Assembly (NCBI RefSeq): GCF_036826855.1
Contig: NZ_CP104578.1
Span: 1,612,001 to 1,676,000, forward strand
Direction of reading: 5' to 3'
DNA length: 64,000 nt
Origin: Streptomyces sp. SJL17-4
GTDB taxonomy: Bacteria; Actinomycetota; Actinomycetes; Streptomycetales; Streptomycetaceae
Below, piece after piece: positions 60,301-64,000 of this stretch; position 1 is the stretch's first letter, and every line of letters starts with the position of its first letter. The notes beneath the pieces were generated by a model that searched no databases, was not told the DNA's origin, and saw nothing but the letters and a program-made list of their open reading frames with translations. The translations under genes and the position numbers were made by a program.

Positions 60301-63300
60301 GTCGTCCTGACCGCCCGGCTCGGCCGCCGTACCCACCCGTGGCTCGCCGACCACGCCGTCCTCGGTTCGGTCCTGCTGCCCGGCACGGCGTTCCTCGAAC
60401 TCGCCGCCCGCGCGGGATCGCAGACCGGTACGCCGCGGGTCGCCGAACTCACCCTGCTGGCCCCGCTGGTGATCCCCGAGGAGGGCCGCACCGAGGTGCA
60501 GGTCGTCGTGGCCGCACCCGGCGACGACGGACAGCGGACGCTGACCGTGCACGCCCGCACCGAGACGCCGGACGGCGCCGTCGAGCCGTGGACCCTGCAC
60601 GCCACCGGAGCGCTCGCACCGCACGACGGAGCCCCCACGAACGCGGCGGGCCTGCCCTCCGCCGAGGCCGAGCCGCTGGCCGTCGACGGCTGCTACGACG
60701 AGCTGGCCACCGCGGGGTACGCCTACGGGCCCGTCTTCCAGGGTCTGCGCGCCGCGTGGCGGCACGGCACCGATCTCGTCGCCGAGGTCGCTCTGCCGCC
60801 GTCCGTCACCGACGCCGCCTCCTACGGGCTGCACCCGGCGCTGCTCGACGCGGCCCTGCACCCGATCGTCATGACGGCGCTGGACGACGGCAACCGCCGT
60901 CTGCTGCCCTTCTCCTGGCACGGTGTGACCGTCCGCCAGCCCGGCGCGCGTGCCGCCCGCGTGGTCATCACCACCACCGGGCCGGACGCGGTGTCGCTGA
61001 CCCTGCTCGACGAGTCCCGCGCGGTGGTCGCCGAGGTCGAGGAACTGGTCCTGCGCCCGGTGAGCGACGAGGTGGCCGTCCCGCGGTCCCTCCACCGGCT
61101 GGACTGGATCCCCGCCACGGTGGCCGGGGAACCGTCCCCGTCGGCCGCCGCGCTCGGCTCCGTCGACCTGGGCGTCGGCCCGCTCCACGCCGACCTCGCG
61201 GCCCTCGGTCAGGCTCTCGACGCGGGGCTTCCGGCCCCCGCGGTGGTCTTCGTACCGCTCGCGGACCTCGGGGTCTCCGGTGACGCCACCGGTGCCGGGG
61301 CCCTCACCGACGGGGCGGGGGCCGGGTCCCGGACCGCCGTGCACCATGCGCTCGCTCTGCTCCAGGAGTGGCTGGCCGACGACCGGCTCGGCGACTCCCG
61401 GCTGGTGCTCGTCACCCGGGCCGCCGTGGCCACGACGGCGGACGCCGACGTGGACCCCGACCTCGCCGCCGTATGGGGTCTGGCCCGCTCGGCGCAGACC
61501 GAGAACCCCGGACGCGTCGGACTCCTCGACGTGGAGTCGGCGACCGACTGCCGTACCGCACTGCCGCTGATCACGGCGGAGCAGCAACTCGCCGTACGTG
61601 GCGAGGAGTTGCTCGTACCGATGCTCGGCCGGGCGACGGCCGACGGCTCGCTGGTTCCGCCGGCCGGGGTCAACGCCTGGCGGCTCGGGGTACGCGACCG
61701 CGGGACCCTGGACCACCTGGCGCTCGAACCGTGCCCGGAGGCCCTGGCCCCGCTGGCCGACGGCGAGGTGCGCATCGCCGTGCGCGCCGCGGGCGTCAAC
61801 TTCCGCGACGTCCTGAACACCCTCGGGCTCTACCCCGGCGACCCCGGTCTGCTCGGCCTCGAAGGGGCCGGTGTGGTCACCGAGGTCGGCCCCGGTGTCA
61901 CCGGCCTCGACGTCGGCGACCGGGTCATGGGCCTCTTCTCCGGGGCGTTCGGCCCGGTGGTCGTCGCCGACCACCGGAGGGTCGCCGTCATGCCCGCCGA
62001 CTGGAGCTTCGCCCAGGCGGCGTCCGCGCCCATCGTGTTCCTCACCGCCTACCACGCCCTGGTCGACCTGGCCGGTCTGACCGCCGGCGAGCGCGTCCTG
62101 ATCCACGCCGCCGCCGGCGGTGTCGGGATGGCGGCCGTCCAGCTCGCCCGGCATCTCGGGGCGGAGGTGTACGGCACGGCGGGCCCCGGCAAGTGGGACG
62201 CACTGCGTTCCCTCGGCCTGGACGGTACGAACCTGGCCTCGTCCCGCACCCTGGACTTCGAGTCCGTGTTCGCCACGGCCACCGAGGGCCGCGGCATGGA
62301 TGTCGTACTGAACTCGCTCGCCGGTGAGTTCATCGACGCCTCCCTGAGGCTGCTGCCGAACGGCGGCCGCTTCGTGGAGATGGGCAAGACCGATCTGCGC
62401 GACCCGGAGCGGGTCGCCGCCGACCACCCCGGGGTGAACTACGGCTTCTTCGACCTGCTGCAGGAGCCGACGGAACGGATCGCCGAACTCCTCACGGACG
62501 TCCTGCGGTTGCTGTCCTCGGGGGCGCTCACCCCGCTGCCGCTGAGCACCTGGGACGTCCGCCGGGCGCCGGAGGCGTTCCGTCACGTCAGCCAGGCCCG
62601 GCACATCGGCAAGGTGGTCCTCACCCTGCCCGCGGCCCTCGACCCGGACGGTACGGTCCTGGTCACCGGCGCCACCGGCGCCCTGGGCGGACTCGTCGCA
62701 CGGCACCTGGTCACCGAGCACGGCGCCCGCCGTCTGCTCCTCGTCAGCCGCCGGGGTCCCGACGCGCCGGACGCTCAGGAACTCGCCTCCGAACTCACCG
62801 AGTTGGGCGCGGAGGTGACTCTCGCGGCCTGTGACACCGCCGACCGCGAGGCGCTCGCACAGCTGCTCACCGATGTCCGGCTCACCGCCGTCGTCCATGC
62901 GGCGGGGGTGCTCGACGACGGTGTGATCACCGCGCTCACCCCGGAACGCCTCGACACGGTGCTCGCCCCCAAGGCCACCGCGGCCCGCAACCTGCACGAG
63001 CTGACCGCGGACCACGACCTCGCGGCCTTCGTCCTCTTCTCCTCCGTCATGGGCGTCATCGGTGGCGCCGGCCAGGGCAACTACGCCGCGGCCAACTCCT
63101 ACCTCGACGCCCTGGCCCAGCACCGCAGGGCACAGCGTCTCCCCGCACTCTCCCTGGCCTGGGGCATGTGGGCGGACACGGCGGGACGACCGGGCGCCGC
63201 CGGAATGGCGGGGTCCCTGTCCGAGGCCGACCGGGGTCGACTCGCCCGCACCGGCCTCGCCCCCATCGACCGGACGGAGGGCCTGGCCCTGCTCGACGCG

Positions 63301-63996
63301 GCACTGCGCATGGACGCCGCCGCGCTCGTACCCGCTCCGCTCGACCGTGCCACCCTCGGCGCGCTTGGCACCCAACTGCCCACGGTGCTGCGGGACCTGG
63401 CTCCGGCCGCACCGCGACCGGACCGGGCGACGGCCACCGCCGCGGCCCCGACGACCGCGACCCTGCGCGACCGGCTCGCCGCACTGGGCCAGGCCGAGCG
63501 GGAGGAGATGCTCCTCGACCTCGTCCGGGTACAGACCGCCGCGGTGCTCGGCCGTTCCTCCGCGTCCGGCATTCCCGCCGACCGGTCCTTCAAGGACATG
63601 GGCTGTGACTCGCTCACGCTCGTGGAACTGCGCAACAGGCTGCAGACCAGCGTCGATCTGCGACTGCCCGCCACCTTCCTCTTCAACTACCCCACGCCGA
63701 TCGCGGTCGTGGCCCACCTGCACACCGAACTGGCCCCGGCCGAGACGGATGCCGTCGCCTCCGGCGACGCGAAGGCCGTACCCGGCCTGGTCGAGCTCGA
63801 CGGCCTCGAAGCCGCGCTCGCCGAACTCCCGGACGACACCCAGGACGACGTCAGGGACGAGATCGTCCAACGACTCCAGGCACTGGTGGCCCGCGTACCG
63901 GCTCAGCGGACCCAGTCCGACGACAAGGATCTGGCCGCGCGGGTCGAGTCGGCCTCGGTCGACGAGCTCCTCGCGTTCATCGACTCCGAACTCTGA
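54400..63996 (+). CDS. Type I modular polyketide synthase: KSQ loading module plus fully reducing extension module
   Basis: Giant enzyme of 3198 residues. Loading module: KSQ (about 45-463) with VDTAQSS, Gln210 replacing the Cys, so it decarboxylates; AT (579-865) with GHSQGE (Ser670) and YASH (769-772), methylmalonyl type; ACP Ser1001. Module 1: KS (1055-1484) with Cys1228; AT (1598-1877) with GHSIGE (Ser1693) and HAFH (1793-1796), malonyl type; DH with His1985 and Asp2150; ER (about 2429-2745) with [13 protein letters not shown] with [11 protein letters not shown] (2838-2840) and Tyr2895; ACP Ser3071. The last 75 residues look like a C-terminal docking domain. Predicted output is a propionate-primed, fully reduced C5 chain passed to another PKS outside the window. 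ATG at 54400 follows GGGGGGAG. A TTA codon (55927) suggests bldA control. Confidence 0.95.
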   Translation: MIRHAQIQAAATPSDSAVRGPSGGAAEKRPTAKDGPSQQVPGGIDDRTVAVVGLSCRFPGGANPAEFWDLLRNGRDAIAEPPADRAHLASMDDGSPRPGGFLPRVDTFDAEFFGISPREAAAMDPQQRLVLELAWEALEDSGIVPATLADTATGVFMGAIADDYTAVTHAAGPDATSAHTVTGLHRGIIANRVSYALGLQGPSMVVDTAQSSALVAVHLACESLRRGESVVALAGGVNLNLAPESTHALAAFGSLSPDSRCYALDARANGYVRGEGGGVVALKLLSRALADGDRIHCVLHGGAVGSDGASDTLPTPNGKAQERVIRDAWDNARIPLEQAQYVEIHGSGTRVGDPIEAAALGAVFTSSRPSDNPLMLGSVKTNIGHLEGASGIAGLVKTILCLAERELVPTLNYETPNPQIPFSDLRLAAATETGPWPNPDGPLVAGVTSVGMGGTNCHLVLGSWPEDTASAADIKPQEPHQRDDSAASESLAWVLSGRGDKALRAQAARLREFLAAHQDFGAAEIARALAHDRTTFSHRAVLVGADRNELLAALDAVADAGVNRGAVEGSSHQAVREAVFVFPGQGSQWAGMAAELLDSAPVFARVVEDCERALRPYRDWSLTEVLRGRPGAPALDRDDVVQPALWAVMVGLAALWRAAGVEPAAVVGHSQGEIAAATVSGALSLDDAARLVAVRSAALGALAGRGGGMLTVSLPADRVREDLAAYPGLSVAAVNSPGMTVVAGDGAALDALAAQYGEDVRTRRVPVAYASHSPHVDAVRDTLPADLAGIAPRAGSVPLHSTVTVTPLDGSELDVDYWYRNLREPVQFEPAVRALLDAGHELFIEMSPHPVLALAVQQTAEAADLPVAALGTLRRDEGGPQRLLLAFGEAFCHGADVDWSAVLPAGDTRAELPTYAFQRRRHWVSGQSDTARALPSAGTAPTASVRTPEDTADAQDAEPTRSLTGPAALELVRAHTAAVLRYDSAAEIEPRRTFKELGIDSVMVVELRNRLVAATGRKLPTTVVYDHPSPAAMAALLADGQHDAAGPEDRADQDDDPIVIVGMGCRFPGGVDSPEALWQVVAEQRDVISGFPTDRGWDLDGLYHPDPAHVGTTYVRDGGFLEGAAEFDAELFGISPREALAMDPQQRAFLETCWEALERAGIAPDSLRGTQAGVFAGVMAQEYGPRLGEAGAGAAGFGLTGTTSSVASGRVAYTLGLQGPALTVDTACSSSLVALHLAVRALRSGECSLALAGGVTVMSTPGIFVEFSRQRGLAADGRCKSFSADADGTAWAEGVGVLVVERLSDARRLGHDVLAVVAGTAVNQDGASNGLTAPSGPAQERVIRAAVQDAGVTFSAVDAVEAHGTGTVLGDPIEAQALLATYGSEREGDRPLMLGSLKSNVGHAQAAAGVGGVIKMVMALRQEELPASLNVSKPSELVDWAAGGVEVLTEPRPWPATEDRARHAGVSSFGISGTNAHVILAEAPATEPTAQPAAPAAPVVSGADSGDDDSAPLWVLSGRSEAALRAQATALAEALDTSDEVPVRDLGRALATTRTALDHRAAVTAEDRSEALAALAALGRGEQHSALALGTARPDDGLAYLFTGQGSQRVGMGRELYEREPVFTAALDAVCAELDACRGSVPGTPPIREVMFDDAEALNRTENTQCALFALQVALFRLLEHRGLAPDAVLGHSIGEFAAAHVAGILTLPDACALVAARGRLMQALPAGGAMLAVQASQDEVRPFLEGREHEVSIAAVNGPLAVVVSGDVEAVEQVAEAFAATGRKTRRLVVSHAFHSHRMDGMLDAFAAVTAGIEYAEPRIAMVSTVTGGPVEVTADYWVRQVRREVRMSDGLAALHGLGMRTFLELGPDGVLSALGQDCLDDTALAFVPVLRRGRSEHRTLAAALGALHVRGRGPDWDAVFGPGPTPALPTYAFQRERYWLTARGTEGAAGHPLLGPAVELAESGQVVLTARLGRRTHPWLADHAVLGSVLLPGTAFLELAARAGSQTGTPRVAELTLLAPLVIPEEGRTEVQVVVAAPGDDGQRTLTVHARTETPDGAVEPWTLHATGALAPHDGAPTNAAGLPSAEAEPLAVDGCYDELATAGYAYGPVFQGLRAAWRHGTDLVAEVALPPSVTDAASYGLHPALLDAALHPIVMTALDDGNRRLLPFSWHGVTVRQPGARAARVVITTTGPDAVSLTLLDESRAVVAEVEELVLRPVSDEVAVPRSLHRLDWIPATVAGEPSPSAAALGSVDLGVGPLHADLAALGQALDAGLPAPAVVFVPLADLGVSGDATGAGALTDGAGAGSRTAVHHALALLQEWLADDRLGDSRLVLVTRAAVATTADADVDPDLAAVWGLARSAQTENPGRVGLLDVESATDCRTALPLITAEQQLAVRGEELLVPMLGRATADGSLVPPAGVNAWRLGVRDRGTLDHLALEPCPEALAPLADGEVRIAVRAAGVNFRDVLNTLGLYPGDPGLLGLEGAGVVTEVGPGVTGLDVGDRVMGLFSGAFGPVVVADHRRVAVMPADWSFAQAASAPIVFLTAYHALVDLAGLTAGERVLIHAAAGGVGMAAVQLARHLGAEVYGTAGPGKWDALRSLGLDGTNLASSRTLDFESVFATATEGRGMDVVLNSLAGEFIDASLRLLPNGGRFVEMGKTDLRDPERVAADHPGVNYGFFDLLQEPTERIAELLTDVLRLLSSGALTPLPLSTWDVRRAPEAFRHVSQARHIGKVVLTLPAALDPDGTVLVTGATGALGGLVARHLVTEHGARRLLLVSRRGPDAPDAQELASELTELGAEVTLAACDTADREALAQLLTDVRLTAVVHAAGVLDDGVITALTPERLDTVLAPKATAARNLHELTADHDLAAFVLFSSVMGVIGGAGQGNYAAANSYLDALAQHRRAQRLPALSLAWGMWADTAGRPGAAGMAGSLSEADRGRLARTGLAPIDRTEGLALLDAALRMDAAALVPAPLDRATLGALGTQLPTVLRDLAPAAPRPDRATATAAAPTTATLRDRLAALGQAEREEMLLDLVRVQTAAVLGRSSASGIPADRSFKDMGCDSLTLVELRNRLQTSVDLRLPATFLFNYPTPIAVVAHLHTELAPAETDAVASGDAKAVPGLVELDGLEAALAELPDDTQDDVRDEIVQRLQALVARVPAQRTQSDDKDLAARVESASVDELLAFIDSEL

Positions 63997-64000
63997 CCCC

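Noticed and set aside
55927..63870. A 2647-codon open frame antisense to the PKS gene
   Set aside because: It mirrors the codon periodicity of the PKS gene and arises because high-GC sense codons rarely give antisense stops. It has no family motif.

Overview
The window is chromosomal DNA of an actinomycete, almost certainly a Streptomyces. The base composition is very high in G+C, GTG starts are frequent, and many genes have the TANNNT-N6/7-start layout of leaderless transcripts. It carries the Zur-type cluster of cysteine-poor ribosomal protein paralogues arranged as in Streptomyces coelicolor, PucR and ECF regulators, and a modular type I polyketide synthase with a TTA (bldA-type) codon. 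I saw no tRNA, rRNA, CRISPR array or insertion sequence.

Layout. 1-3176 (minus): a branched-chain amino acid type ABC transporter (livM cut by the window edge, livH, livG, livF), divergent from a PucR-family regulator. 4.6-13.2 kb: housekeeping and DNA-repair genes: glycerate kinase, a BCCT transporter, an ADP-ribosylglycohydrolase, a VapB-like antitoxin, a sirtuin, Ogt and an Ada-AlkA fusion, and a metallophosphoesterase. 13.4-19.6 kb: a YrdC/Sua5 protein, a phytoene-desaturase-like oxidase, an inositol-phosphatase-family protein, a lipoate ligase with permuted domain order, an unknown protein and a secreted trypsin-like protease. 19.6-26.0 kb (minus): a reductive pyrimidine/hydantoin catabolic operon (nitrilase/beta-ureidopropionase, class III aminotransferase, dihydropyrimidinase, LLM F420-type oxidoreductase, NCS1 permease). 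26.4-39.6 kb: mixed accessory genes, among them an alginate-lyase-like lipoprotein, an HxlR/NAD-binding pair, an XRE/methionine aminopeptidase pair, gamma-glutamyltransferase, a P450, a TPR protein and a secreted S15/CocE-like hydrolase. 39.6-42.8 kb: a gluABCD-type glutamate uptake operon. 43-50 kb: exonuclease III, an MBL hydrolase, PcaL, two gene remnants, a LapA-like protein, a YbdK-type ligase and a membrane protein. 50.1-52.7 kb: the zinc-starvation ribosomal cluster (S18, CobW-like, L31, L33, then divergent L28 and S14) around a Zur box. 52.9-54.0 kb: a 28-residue membrane peptide, an ECF sigma factor and a CxxC membrane protein. 54.4-64.0 kb: the first PKS protein of a biosynthetic cluster that continues past the window, with KSQ-AT(methylmalonyl)-ACP loading followed by KS-AT(malonyl)-DH-ER-KR-ACP.

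The most unusual signals are these. Three tandem gene pairs appear to use the TAG stop codon of the upstream gene as the first half of the -10 box of a leaderless downstream gene. Three divergent pairs appear leaderless in both directions. The CobW-like protein of the zinc cluster has no recognisable P-loop. The pyrimidine operon has an LLM/F420-type enzyme but no visible dihydropyrimidine dehydrogenase. Two unrelated intergenic regions carry 21-bp tandem arrays.
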